Source of the DNA: an uncultured Polyangiaceae bacterium
GTDB taxonomy: Bacteria > Myxococcota_A > Polyangia > Polyangiales > Houyiibacteriaceae
Assembly: GCA_947259605.1 (NCBI GenBank)
Contig: CAMYMX010000031.1
Location: 1-13,847, forward strand
DNA: 13,847 nucleotides
Direction of reading: 5' to 3'
The position numbers were made by a program, and so were the translations under genes. Numbering within the stretch: the first letter of the stretch is position 1; each line of letters opens with the position of its first letter. The notes beneath the pieces were generated by a model, which was not told the DNA's origin, did not search any database, and was given only the letters and a program-made list of their open reading frames with translations. Below are positions 7,166 through 13,847 of this stretch, piece by piece.

Positions 7166-7256
7166 GCTGCGCGCTTTACCCTAGAAATCAAAAGCGTCTG
7201 CTCTGATTGAAAGAGAAGGGACGCGATGGCATCCTGCGGCGCCGGAGAGGCAGTAC

Positions 7257-9356
7257 GTGGCAAAGGGCATCTACATTGCATCGATACAACCGCGTGCTGG
7301 CAAGTCGCTCGCGGCGCTTGGCTTGATGGAGTTGGCCTCTCGAAGGGTGGAACACCTCGGGTTTTTCCGACCCGTCGTCAGCGAGCGCGCGGAGTCGGAC
7401 CGTGAGATCGGCCTGATGCGGTACCGATACGCGCTGAAGCAGGACGCTGAGGCGTCTAGCGGTGGCCCCTACGACGAGGCGCGCGCCTTGACCGGATCGG
7501 ATCAATCCGATGAGCTGCTCGCTCGCATCCTGCGGCGATACAAAGACCTGGAGTCCCAATGCGACTTCGTGGTCTGCGAAGGGACCGACTATACGGGGGT
7601 TGGAGCGGCGTTCGAGTTCGAATTCAACGCGCGTGTGGCCGCTCACCTGGGTATCCCGGTGTTCTTCGTGGCGAATGGGCAGGGCCGCGAGCCGGACGAG
7701 ATTCTCGAGGACGTCAGGGCTGCCCGTCGGGCTTTCGAGCGGGAGGGCTGCACCATCGTGGCAACTCTGGTCAACCGAGTTGCCCCCGACCGGCTTGCAG
7801 AGGTCAAGGAATCCTTCGCCGAGAAATGGCGCGGCAAAGATCCCGCCTATCTGGTACCGGAGGAGCAAATGCTCGGTCACCCCAGCGTGGCCCAGGTCAT
7901 GTCCGCCCTCGACGGGAAGCTGATGTTCGGTGACGAACAACGCCTGCACGGGCTTGCCCGCGAGTTCGTGGTGGCCGCCATGCAGCTGTCCAACGTGCTT
8001 ACGCACCTGCGGCCGGGCTCGGTGGTCATCACCGGTGGCGACCGGGCCGACGTCGTTCTTGCCTGTCTGGCATCGGTGCGTTCCGAGTCCTTTCCAAACA
8101 TCGCTGCCATCGTGCTGACCGGCGGGCTCGAGCCACCGGAACCGGTCGCTCGGCTCATCAGGGGCTTGAGACGCACTGCGGTGCCCGTCATCGGAGTCTC
8201 TGACGACACGTTCACCACGGCGACCAAGGTCAACGCGGTGGGAGGGGCCATTCGCGCCGGAGATGACCGCAAGATTGCGACTGCGCTGGGGCTTTTCGAG
8301 GACCACGTGGACCTGCCCGAGCTCACCGAGCGCATTCAGGTGAGCCATTCGGCGAGGGTCACGCCCTTGCGTTTCGAATACGAGCTGATCGAACGGGCAA
8401 AGGTCAGCCGTCAACACATCGTGCTTCCCGAGGGGAACGACGAGCGCATTCTACGTGCCGCGGAAATCTTGCTGCGGCGGCGGGTGGTCGATCTAACCTT
8501 GCTCGGCGATCCGGCCGAGATTCGGGAGATGGCTTCCACGCTGGGCGTACAACTCGACCGTGCGCGGATCGTGGACCCGCTCACGTCGGACTGGCGATCC
8601 GACTTTGCGGATACCTACTTGGACTTGAGGAAGCACAAGGGCGTGACCGAGCACCGTGCCCACGATGCCATGGGCGACGTGAGCTACTTCGGTTCCATGA
8701 TGGTCTACAAGGGAATGGCCGACGGGATGGTCTCCGGCGCCGCCCACACGACAGCGCATACGATCCGTCCCGCGTTGGAGTTCATTCGCACTCGGAAAGG
8801 CGTTTCCGTGGTGTCGAGCGTGTTTTTGATGTGTCTGCGCGACCGGGTGCTGGTCTACGGGGACTGCGCGGTGAATCCAAACCCAAATGCGGAACAGCTC
8901 GCCGACATCGCCATCAGCTCTGCCGAGACCGCTGCGACATTCGGAATCGAACCACGCGTCGCCATGCTCTCCTACTCGACCGGCGCCTCCGGTTCGGGCG
9001 AGGACGTCGCCCACGTCCGGGAAGCCACGAAGATCGCGCGCTTGCGCCGACCCGACCTGATGATCGAAGGCCCCATGCAATACGACGCGGCCGTGGACGC
9101 CGGTGTGGCGCGCAAGAAGCTCCCGAACAGCGAGGTGGCCGGGAGCGCCACGGTGTTCATCTTCCCCGACCTCAACACAGGCAACAACACTTACAAGGCG
9201 GTGCAGCGCTCGGCGGGCGCGGTCGCCATCGGTCCGATCCTTCAGGGCCTGAAGAAGCCCGTCAACGACCTGAGCCGGGGATGCACGGTGCCCGACATCG
9301 TCAACACCGTGGCCGTGACGGCAATCCAGGCCCAGACTCCGTCGAGCGAGTCGTGA
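7257..9356 (+). CDS. pta: Phosphate acetyltransferase, long three-domain form
   Basis: Interconverts acetyl-CoA plus phosphate and acetyl phosphate plus CoA in the cytoplasm. At 699 residues it is the long form, like E. coli Pta. The N-terminal P-loop NTPase-like domain (about 1-215) has IASIQPRAGKS at 8-17, keeping the GKS that E. coli lacks. The central DRTGG domain (about 220-325) contains VVITGGDRADVV, and the catalytic PTA/PTB domain (about 382-695) includes HIVLPEGNDERIL, MADGMVSGAAHTTAHTIRP, YSTGASGSGEDV, EGPMQYDAAVD and FPDLNTGNNTYKAVQRSAG. The extra domains are regulatory in E. coli. The start is GTG 7257, six bases after GGAGAGG (7244-7250). An ATG at 7226 is out of frame. The last codons overlap the ackA start (GTGA, 9353-9356), which argues for translational coupling. 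Confidence 0.97.
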   Translation: MAKGIYIASIQPRAGKSLAALGLMELASRRVEHLGFFRPVVSERAESDREIGLMRYRYALKQDAEASSGGPYDEARALTGSDQSDELLARILRRYKDLESQCDFVVCEGTDYTGVGAAFEFEFNARVAAHLGIPVFFVANGQGREPDEILEDVRAARRAFEREGCTIVATLVNRVAPDRLAEVKESFAEKWRGKDPAYLVPEEQMLGHPSVAQVMSALDGKLMFGDEQRLHGLAREFVVAAMQLSNVLTHLRPGSVVITGGDRADVVLACLASVRSESFPNIAAIVLTGGLEPPEPVARLIRGLRRTAVPVIGVSDDTFTTATKVNAVGGAIRAGDDRKIATALGLFEDHVDLPELTERIQVSHSARVTPLRFEYELIERAKVSRQHIVLPEGNDERILRAAEILLRRRVVDLTLLGDPAEIREMASTLGVQLDRARIVDPLTSDWRSDFADTYLDLRKHKGVTEHRAHDAMGDVSYFGSMMVYKGMADGMVSGAAHTTAHTIRPALEFIRTRKGVSVVSSVFLMCLRDRVLVYGDCAVNPNPNAEQLADIAISSAETAATFGIEPRVAMLSYSTGASGSGEDVAHVREATKIARLRRPDLMIEGPMQYDAAVDAGVARKKLPNSEVAGSATVFIFPDLNTGNNTYKAVQRSAGAVAIGPILQGLKKPVNDLSRGCTVPDIVNTVAVTAIQAQTPSSES

Positions 9357-10576
9357 AGGTTCTGGTTCTCAACTCCGGAAGCTCTTCGATCAAGTACCAG
9401 CTCTTCGACATGCGTGAGCCGACCTTGCTAGCGAAGGGAGCCGCAGAGCGAATCGGTGAACCGGGCAGCCGACTCGTTCACGGGCGGCGGGATTCCACGG
9501 GGGCGCTCTACGAAGAGGTCACCGACTGCGAGCTACGGGATCACGCCGCCGCCCTCGACCGAATCATGAGCCTGCTCGGCGACGGCGCTGAAGCGGAACA
9601 TGACAGCGAGCTCGTCGGCATCGGACACCGGGTCGTTCACGGCGGCGAGGAGTTCCGCGACCCCTGCGTGGTCGATGAACGGGTGATCGAGGCCATCCGG
9701 AAGCTCTCCCCGCTCGCGCCCCTGCACAACCCGGCGAATCTCTTGTGCATCGAGGTAGCGATGGCCCGCCGGCCAGACGTGCCTCAGGTCGCCGTCTTCG
9801 ACACCGCCTTCCACCAGAGCATTCCACCCCACGCCTATCGGTACGCGGTCCCGCAGTATTGGTACGAGTCCCACGGCGTCCGCCGCTACGGTTTCCACGG
9901 AACGTCCCATGCGTACGTGGCGAACCAGGCGGCTCTGCAACTCGGCCGACCGCTCAGTCGGCTCAATCTGATCGTGCTCCACCTCGGCAACGGCGCGAGC
10001 GCGACCGCCATCGAGAACGGCATGAGCGTGGATACCTCCATGGGCCTGACACCCCTAGAGGGCCTGGTCATGGGGACGCGCGCCGGCGATATCGACCCCG
10101 GTGCACTCATCTACCTAGCGCGTCAGAAGGGAATGAGCGTCGACGAGATCGACGCCGACCTAAACGGGGAGAGCGGCCTCGAAGGGCTCTGTGGGGTCAG
10201 CGACCTGCGCGACGTCCTCCAACGCGAAGCAGCCGGTGACCCGCGTGCACGTCTAGCCCTCGACGTCTACGTCTATCGAATTCGCAAGTACATCGGCGCG
10301 TACACGGCGGCGCTGGGACGCGTGGACGCTATCATTTTCACGGCCGGCGTAGGCGAAAACTCTCCAGACATCCGCGAGAGAGCATGTGCAGGCCTGGAGA
10401 CGCTCGGCGTGGAGCTCGACGGCGCCCTCAATCGGTCCCCCAGCAACGACGCCCGCGCAATCCATAGAGAAGGCGCCCCAGTCGCGGTACTGGTGGTGCC
10501 CACCAACGAAGAGCTAGAGATCGCGGAACAGACACTGCGGCGTATTGGACCACCGGCAGCAGTCAGCAAGCGATAG
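9353..10576 (+). CDS. ackA: Acetate kinase
   Basis: Interconverts acetyl phosphate plus ADP and acetate plus ATP; with Pta it forms the acetate overflow and assimilation route. The 407-residue product is complete and has every catalytic residue, each offset by two from Methanosarcina thermophila numbering: Asn7 (LNSGSSSIKYQLF), Arg93 (GHRVVHGG), Asp150 (FDTAFHQ), His182 (YGFHGTSH), Arg243 (MGTRAGDIDPG) and Glu386 (TNEELEIA). HNPANL and FTAGVGENSPDIRE are also intact. The open frame continues far upstream inside pta, but homology begins at GTG 9353 (MKVLVLNSG), overlapping the pta stop by four bases. The last residues after the TNEEL helix (RRIGPPAAVSKR) are not family-conserved. The stop codon lies within a 12-base sequence that also occurs in the neighbouring tRNA gene. 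Confidence 0.98.
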   Translation: MKVLVLNSGSSSIKYQLFDMREPTLLAKGAAERIGEPGSRLVHGRRDSTGALYEEVTDCELRDHAAALDRIMSLLGDGAEAEHDSELVGIGHRVVHGGEEFRDPCVVDERVIEAIRKLSPLAPLHNPANLLCIEVAMARRPDVPQVAVFDTAFHQSIPPHAYRYAVPQYWYESHGVRRYGFHGTSHAYVANQAALQLGRPLSRLNLIVLHLGNGASATAIENGMSVDTSMGLTPLEGLVMGTRAGDIDPGALIYLARQKGMSVDEIDADLNGESGLEGLCGVSDLRDVLQREAAGDPRARLALDVYVYRIRKYIGAYTAALGRVDAIIFTAGVGENSPDIRERACAGLETLGVELDGALNRSPSNDARAIHREGAPVAVLVVPTNEELEIAEQTLRRIGPPAAVSKR

Positions 10577-10580
10577 GACT
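10569..10580. repeat. 12-bp copy of the 3' part of tRNA-Asn, overlapping the ackA stop
   Basis: AGCGATAGGACT here is identical and in the same orientation to 10637-10648 inside the tRNA-Asn gene, where it covers the 3' T-arm strand and acceptor strand. The copies are 68 bases apart. A partial tRNA 3' end downstream of an intact tRNA is the layout left by tRNA-targeting integrases, but 12 bases is short and no integrase is present. Confidence 0.5.
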
Positions 10581-10610
10581 TGCGTGGCGTTGGAATACGA
10601 GATGGCGGAA

Positions 10611-10623
10611 CGGACAAAGTCCG
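10611..10623 (-). terminator. Weak hairpin after tRNA-Asn
   Basis: CGGAC-AAA-GTCCG forms a five-base-pair stem with a three-base loop a few bases beyond the tRNA CCA end; an alternative pairing GCGGA/TCCGC exists at 10605-10624. There is no T-run on either strand, so it could be a processing or weak termination structure at best. Confidence 0.2.
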
Positions 10624-10629
10624 CGAAGA

Positions 10630-10705
10630 TGGCTCCAGCGATAGGACTCGAACCTATGACCAAGCGATTAACAGTCGCCCGCTCTACCAACTGAGCTACG
10701 CTGGA
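10630..10705 (-). tRNA. tRNA-Asn (anticodon GTT), CCA encoded
   Basis: Read on the minus strand, a complete cloverleaf can be traced: acceptor TCCAGCG paired with CGCTGGA, discriminator G, D-arm GCTC-AGTTGGTA-GAGC, anticodon stem GGCGA/TCGCT around CTGTTAA (anticodon GTT, Asn), variable loop TGGTC, T-arm ATAGG-TTCGAGT-CCTAT. The mature body is 73 bases (10633-10705) and the CCA end is encoded at 10630-10632. The anticodon stem begins with a G-T pair. As an ANN-decoding tRNA, this species is a substrate of the t6A pathway that includes the tsaB product. It lies downstream of the PHP lipoprotein gene on the same strand with its own likely promoter. Confidence 0.97.
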
Positions 10706-10715
10706 ATGGCTGCGA

Positions 10716-10743
10716 GGGATAGCCCGCCTATCGCGGCTGTCAA
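10716..10743 (-). promoter_or_regulatory. Likely promoter of tRNA-Asn
   Basis: On the minus strand a perfect -35 TTGACA (10738-10743), a 16-base spacer and TATCCC (10716-10721) precede the tRNA 5' end by 10 bases, giving a leader of only a few bases. The -10 is weak, but a short spacer and strong -35 are common for stable-RNA promoters. This would make the tRNA independent of the gene upstream. Confidence 0.5.
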
Positions 10744-10761
10744 GTGCGGGATTTTGCTCGA

Positions 10762-13536
10762 CTAAGGCGCGAAGAAGATCGGGTTGGTGACCCCGAATGG
10801 AAGCCGGCCTGGGTGGACTGGGTCGAGGGTTTGCGGCTGGTCGCTACGACTCCGAATTGTCGGGTCATAGGCGCCACGCGCGTGAAAAACGACCCAGTCG
10901 GCGCCGTCTGGCACTGTGACGGACTCAGCGAATCGGAGCACCGAATCGTTGTCGATCTCGGGGTCAGTGCCGATTGCGATCTCGGTTTTCGTGATGACCT
11001 TATCCGAGCTCATCCACATCTCGATGAGCTCGACGTTGCCAACCCAAAGCGGAGCCTGAACCTCCACTTCGATCGGGTAGGGGCCGGCGCCCTCAATCGT
11101 TTGTCCCGGGCCCTTTCCGGGGCCGAGGGCGAGGATGTAGATGCCGCCATTGATCACCGAGCGACCGCTGCTGACCAGACCTTTGATCATCTGAGGTGTG
11201 CCCTCGTCGGCGCGGAGCACTTGGGGATCGTCGGTACCCACGATCACACAGGTCCTTGGATACCCGACAGGGCTGCCGGCCATGACGCTGTGGCTGTCGG
11301 ACGAGCCCACGGCAAACATCCCCTCGCGTTCGTCGCTGTTGAGTAGACCAAACCAATCGTCGACCGTGCCAATCTCTGCACTGGCGTCTTCGTCCATTGG
11401 GTCTCCCGGATAGATCCGGCCATCGTTCTGCTTGTTCTCCGCGAATGAGCTGTCGTTGAAGACCTCGACGACTTTGAAGTCCCGGTCCCACCAGGTTTCA
11501 GGATTGATGTCTTCTCGCAAGATGGTGTCGGTGACGGGGTCGTAGTCGACACCGCCTGCATTGCTGAAAGTATTGTCGCCCATGAAATAATTCTGGCCGG
11601 AAATCGAACTGAAGCCGCCACCACTGCCAGGCGGGGTCCGTGGGTGAAAAATGATCACCTCGGGGTTGCCGGGTCTGCTCCGCGCTTCATCAAAGACCGT
11701 AACCGGCTCGAAAGTCTGTACGGCGCCACCTTCGGTGAGCCCGTTCCACATGATCGCGCCGCCATTCGGCAGGCTCGGGTCAGGCACCATGGGAAAGACG
11801 CCGAAATGGCCCCAGGAGAAAGTCGTCAGTTCGAGCGCCGTCAGCCCGTACATCCAATCCCCGAGACCCGTCGCAGCAACCACAGGCTCGAAGGCCGCGA
11901 CAAACTCGTGATCGGTACGCACAGGGAGCTCGACGCCGTCGCCCGCTGCAGCCCTCAGTTTGAATTCGGGCGCGTCAGGCGAATCAGGTGAGCGGTGGGT
12001 GTGGATGTGAAAGTCTCCACACATGACGCCCATTGAATCGACCACGCGGGAGAGCTCGGCGGTGACCGCGGTTTCGTCGCCAGCGGTGACGGTCACATTG
12101 GTGTCGACGATATCGTATTCATAGCCCCGCGAGACGACGACCCGATGCTCTCCGGTTGGTACGCTCAGGACCGCGTTCCCGTCGGTCGGAAAGACCACGT
12201 GGATGCGGTCGTTGCGCGGTACGATCGGCTCGCCATACTTGGCGGGTGGTTGATAGGCCTCCTCGTCGATGACCTGAACGCGAACAGGCAGCGGCGTAGT
12301 CGAATCGGCATCAGTGGCCGTCACCCCGATTGCGCCCTTCGCTGGCATTGTCAAGTCGGCCGAGGTGCTCGACGTCGCTACCACCACGGGGTCCGAGATC
12401 CCATCACCCCGAAGATAGGCACGGAGCTGAACGGCCTGGCTTTCGGGGACAGTCACTGCGTATGCGCCATCAGCGTCGCTGAGAGACCGCGTTAGATAGA
12501 CCGGAGCTGCATCGGCCGTCTCTGCATGCACCCGAACACCTTCGGCGGCGGAGCCATCGGCGTGCCGCACCGTGCCGTTGATCGTCCGGGTCGCCTGGCC
12601 CTTGGTGCGCGCGATTGCTTGCAGCAGGCCGTCAACGCCGGGGCCGCCGACATGGATTCGCATCAAATGTTCGCGCGTCCCGGGTGCGAACTCGATGTCG
12701 TCGCGAGTAAGGGGCATCACGCCCGAGATTTCCGGGTCCGTGATCCCGACCAGAGGGGCAGCAGCCTCGAATGACGACACCATCGGGCCGGACGGGTCCT
12801 CGATGGCGTAGCTCGCTGCTCGATCATCGGCATACGCCATGTACGGGTAGGGCGCCGTGAGGTCTCCGGTACCGAAGCCTTGGCCAGGCACGTACGGGTC
12901 CATGCGTTTGCTCTGGATGAACAGATACACCGGCGCGGCGGTGAGTGGGCTGTCGAGCGTGTAGAAGACGTCCACGTGCTCGGCGCCGGGTGCGAGCTCA
13001 TAGTCGACTTGGACGCGGGTGCTTTGAAAAGTCTCGTCGGCTGGCGGCGGCGCTCCCACCAGAAGCGCACCAGCCGTGGTGTCAGCCAGCAGATCTTCTA
13101 AGAAGGGAATCGCCCGAAGTGGCCCTTCGGCGCGCACGACCGCGGGATTGCCGTCAGTGCCGTCGTTGACCAACGACACCTCGTCGGCCGCTACGAAGAA
13201 GCGCCGCAGACCCATCCCGACTTCGTTGTAGTCTGCGCGGTCAACGAGCGCGCCGTCTTCGTAGCGCGCGATGCCGACGACGAGCCCGCCGAATGGCTGG
13301 TAGAGGTCCGAGACCTCATCGTCCTCGATGACCAGCGCGATGTGCTCATTGACCAGCGCGAAGTCGCCCGCTTCCCAGACCGCGAGGCCGTTCGGGTCCT
13401 CGGGGAGCTGGTCGGCTGCGAGACGCCCTGCCCGAACCTCTCCGGGCCCAATCTCGAGATCCAAACCGCCGCCGCTGCTGTCTTTGCCGCAGCCAGTCGC
13501 GGCAAGCGCGACGCTTAGAATGAGTAGAAGCCGCAT
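10762..13536 (-). CDS. Large lipoprotein with CehA/McbA-type PHP metallohydrolase domain
   Basis: The 924-residue product starts with a lipoprotein signal peptide (MRLLLILSVALAATGC, lipobox Cys16, then KDSSGGG), so it is probably anchored in the outer membrane. An N-terminal beta-rich region (about 30-310) is followed by a carboxypeptidase-regulatory-like beta sandwich (about 318-375: NGTVRHADGSAAEGV, DADGAYAVTVP) and a second Ig-like region (to about 500). The PHP domain (about 505-800) has the metal motifs DFHIHTH (508-514), RTDHE (540-544), IIFHPR (629-632 region) and GSSDSHS (744-750), as in CehA/McbA carbaryl-hydrolase relatives. The substrate is unknown; hydrolysis of a phosphate or carboxylic ester is the family expectation. 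I chose ATG 13536 over ATG 13554, because AAGGCG precedes it and the upstream codons lie in an inverted repeat. It sits 61 bases after a dehydrogenase gene on the same strand. Confidence 0.88.
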   Translation of the reverse strand: MRLLLILSVALAATGCGKDSSGGGLDLEIGPGEVRAGRLAADQLPEDPNGLAVWEAGDFALVNEHIALVIEDDEVSDLYQPFGGLVVGIARYEDGALVDRADYNEVGMGLRRFFVAADEVSLVNDGTDGNPAVVRAEGPLRAIPFLEDLLADTTAGALLVGAPPPADETFQSTRVQVDYELAPGAEHVDVFYTLDSPLTAAPVYLFIQSKRMDPYVPGQGFGTGDLTAPYPYMAYADDRAASYAIEDPSGPMVSSFEAAAPLVGITDPEISGVMPLTRDDIEFAPGTREHLMRIHVGGPGVDGLLQAIARTKGQATRTINGTVRHADGSAAEGVRVHAETADAAPVYLTRSLSDADGAYAVTVPESQAVQLRAYLRGDGISDPVVVATSSTSADLTMPAKGAIGVTATDADSTTPLPVRVQVIDEEAYQPPAKYGEPIVPRNDRIHVVFPTDGNAVLSVPTGEHRVVVSRGYEYDIVDTNVTVTAGDETAVTAELSRVVDSMGVMCGDFHIHTHRSPDSPDAPEFKLRAAAGDGVELPVRTDHEFVAAFEPVVAATGLGDWMYGLTALELTTFSWGHFGVFPMVPDPSLPNGGAIMWNGLTEGGAVQTFEPVTVFDEARSRPGNPEVIIFHPRTPPGSGGGFSSISGQNYFMGDNTFSNAGGVDYDPVTDTILREDINPETWWDRDFKVVEVFNDSSFAENKQNDGRIYPGDPMDEDASAEIGTVDDWFGLLNSDEREGMFAVGSSDSHSVMAGSPVGYPRTCVIVGTDDPQVLRADEGTPQMIKGLVSSGRSVINGGIYILALGPGKGPGQTIEGAGPYPIEVEVQAPLWVGNVELIEMWMSSDKVITKTEIAIGTDPEIDNDSVLRFAESVTVPDGADWVVFHARGAYDPTIRSRSDQPQTLDPVHPGRLPFGVTNPIFFAP

Positions 13537-13548
13537 GGCGCCTTGTAC

Positions 13549-13576
13549 CACCATCGAGCCGAAGGTGTCGATGGTG
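13549..13576. promoter_or_regulatory. 9-bp inverted repeat before the PHP lipoprotein gene
   Basis: CACCATCGA (13549-13557) and TCGATGGTG (13568-13576) are perfect complements around a 10-base loop, with arm centres 19 bases apart, about two helical turns. The dyad ends 12 bases before the chosen start codon. It could be an operator or, if transcribed, a leader hairpin close to the ribosome site. It fills most of the 61-base gap between the dehydrogenase and lipoprotein genes. Confidence 0.45.
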
Positions 13577-13597
13577 TCGCGGCAGGATGCTTTTGCC

Positions 13598-13847
13598 CTA
13601 GATCTGGAAGTGGACGCCGGTGAGCTCTTCGGAGACGTTCCAAAGGCGATCGGCGACGTTGCGATCGTGCGATCGCTTGTTGGACTTCACCTTCTTGGGC
13701 GGTCCGTTCATCTCCATGAAGCCGCTGGGGCCGAAGTACTCCGCCCCATTCACGCCTGGCTCGGTCGCTGCGTAGAGCGTGGGTAGGGCGCCCATCAAGG
13801 GCTCCTGCGCGAGGAAGCGGTTCAAGAACTTCACGCCCTTGGCGTGC
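13598..13847 (-). CDS. Short-chain dehydrogenase/reductase, C-terminal part (truncated by window end)
   Basis: About 82 codons of the 3' end are visible; the frame stays open to the window edge, so the start, the Rossmann glycine motif and the catalytic YxxxK lie outside. The visible text RFLAQEPLMGALPTLYAAT, then AEYFGPSGFMEMNGPPKKV and a final RLWNVSEELTGV, is typical of the C-terminus of SDR proteins annotated as retinol-dehydrogenase- or protochlorophyllide-reductase-like oxidoreductases. Members reduce or oxidise carbonyl or hydroxyl groups with NAD(P)H; the substrate cannot be told. A GTG at 13834 inside the visible part is unlikely to be the real start, because conserved sequence (HAKGVKFLNRF) continues upstream of it. 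It is followed by the PHP lipoprotein gene on the same strand. Confidence 0.82.
   Translation of the reverse strand, partial: HAKGVKFLNRFLAQEPLMGALPTLYAATEPGVNGAEYFGPSGFMEMNGPPKKVKSNKRSHDRNVADRLWNVSEELTGVHFQI

Noticed and set aside
5787..7189. CTAGAAATC at 5787-5795 and 7181-7189, upstream of the DUF481 gene and of pta
   Set aside because: Only nine bases, differently placed relative to the genes; expected by chance at this window length.
7226..7405. 59-codon frame from an ATG with upstream GAGAAGG, overlapping the pta start out of frame
   Set aside because: No homology or hydrophobic pattern; the pta GTG has its own strong ribosome site. A regulatory overlapping upstream frame is possible but unsupported.
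7188..8417. 409-codon open frame antisense to pta
   Set aside because: It lies over conserved Pta codons and its translation has no family-like motif; a shadow frame.
8831..9352. Upstream extension of the ackA frame inside pta
   Set aside because: Arg/Pro-rich shadow of pta; acetate kinase homology begins exactly at GTG 9353.
10580..10765. Short frame with the peptide DRTRTYDQAINSRPLYQLSYAG (split: tRNA antisense)
   Set aside because: This is the well-known false protein produced by translating the antisense strand of a tRNA gene; the tRNA-Asn explains it.
1..13847. CRISPR arrays, toxin-antitoxin pairs, phage or transposase genes, biosynthetic clusters
   Set aside because: I looked for regularly spaced repeats, small paired genes and mobile-element proteins on both strands and saw none; the window reads as core chromosome.

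Overview
The window is a gene-dense, GC-rich stretch of what looks like an ordinary Gram-negative chromosome. A lipoprotein, a signal-peptide-bearing outer-membrane barrel protein and a lipid-II-type signal peptidase all imply two membranes. The mix of a DUF481 barrel, a CehA/McbA-type PHP lipoprotein and a long P-loop Pta suggests a myxobacterial/deltaproteobacterial (Myxococcota-like) source. That placement is inference, not proof. No phage, CRISPR, transposase gene or recognisable defence system is present, and no gap between genes exceeds about 130 bases.

Layout, left to right. A perfect palindrome (18-40) abuts the end of lepB (signal peptidase I, minus). tsaB (tRNA t6A synthesis, plus) is divergent from lepB and converges on a GT5 glycogen-synthase-like gene (minus), the two stop codons overlapping. 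The GT5 gene is divergent from a TIGR01777-type sugar-nucleotide-epimerase-like gene (plus), which converges after 14 bases on a membrane-anchored metallophosphoesterase (minus). The phosphoesterase lies just downstream of purE (minus). purE shares a divergent promoter region with a DUF481 barrel gene (plus), followed by pta and ackA (plus, overlapping). Finally tRNA-Asn, a very large PHP-domain lipoprotein and the 3' end of a short-chain dehydrogenase gene all lie on the minus strand.

How the genes work together. Only pta-ackA is a clear functional unit: acetyl-CoA to acetyl phosphate to acetate with ATP formation, or the reverse for acetate assimilation. The two genes overlap by four bases and are probably translationally coupled. 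purE and the phosphoesterase may be co-transcribed, but no shared pathway is evident. lepB and tsaB are housekeeping genes.

The points most worth following up are these. The GT5 protein keeps the family scaffold but has lost the canonical donor-binding and catalytic motifs. The phosphoesterase has a twin-arginine motif placed internally, after three membrane spans. A 12-base copy of the 3' part of the tRNA-Asn gene overlaps the ackA stop codon and looks like a small integration scar. Three regulatory-looking repeats or dyads lie in intergenic regions. I did not find a convincing new multi-gene system.
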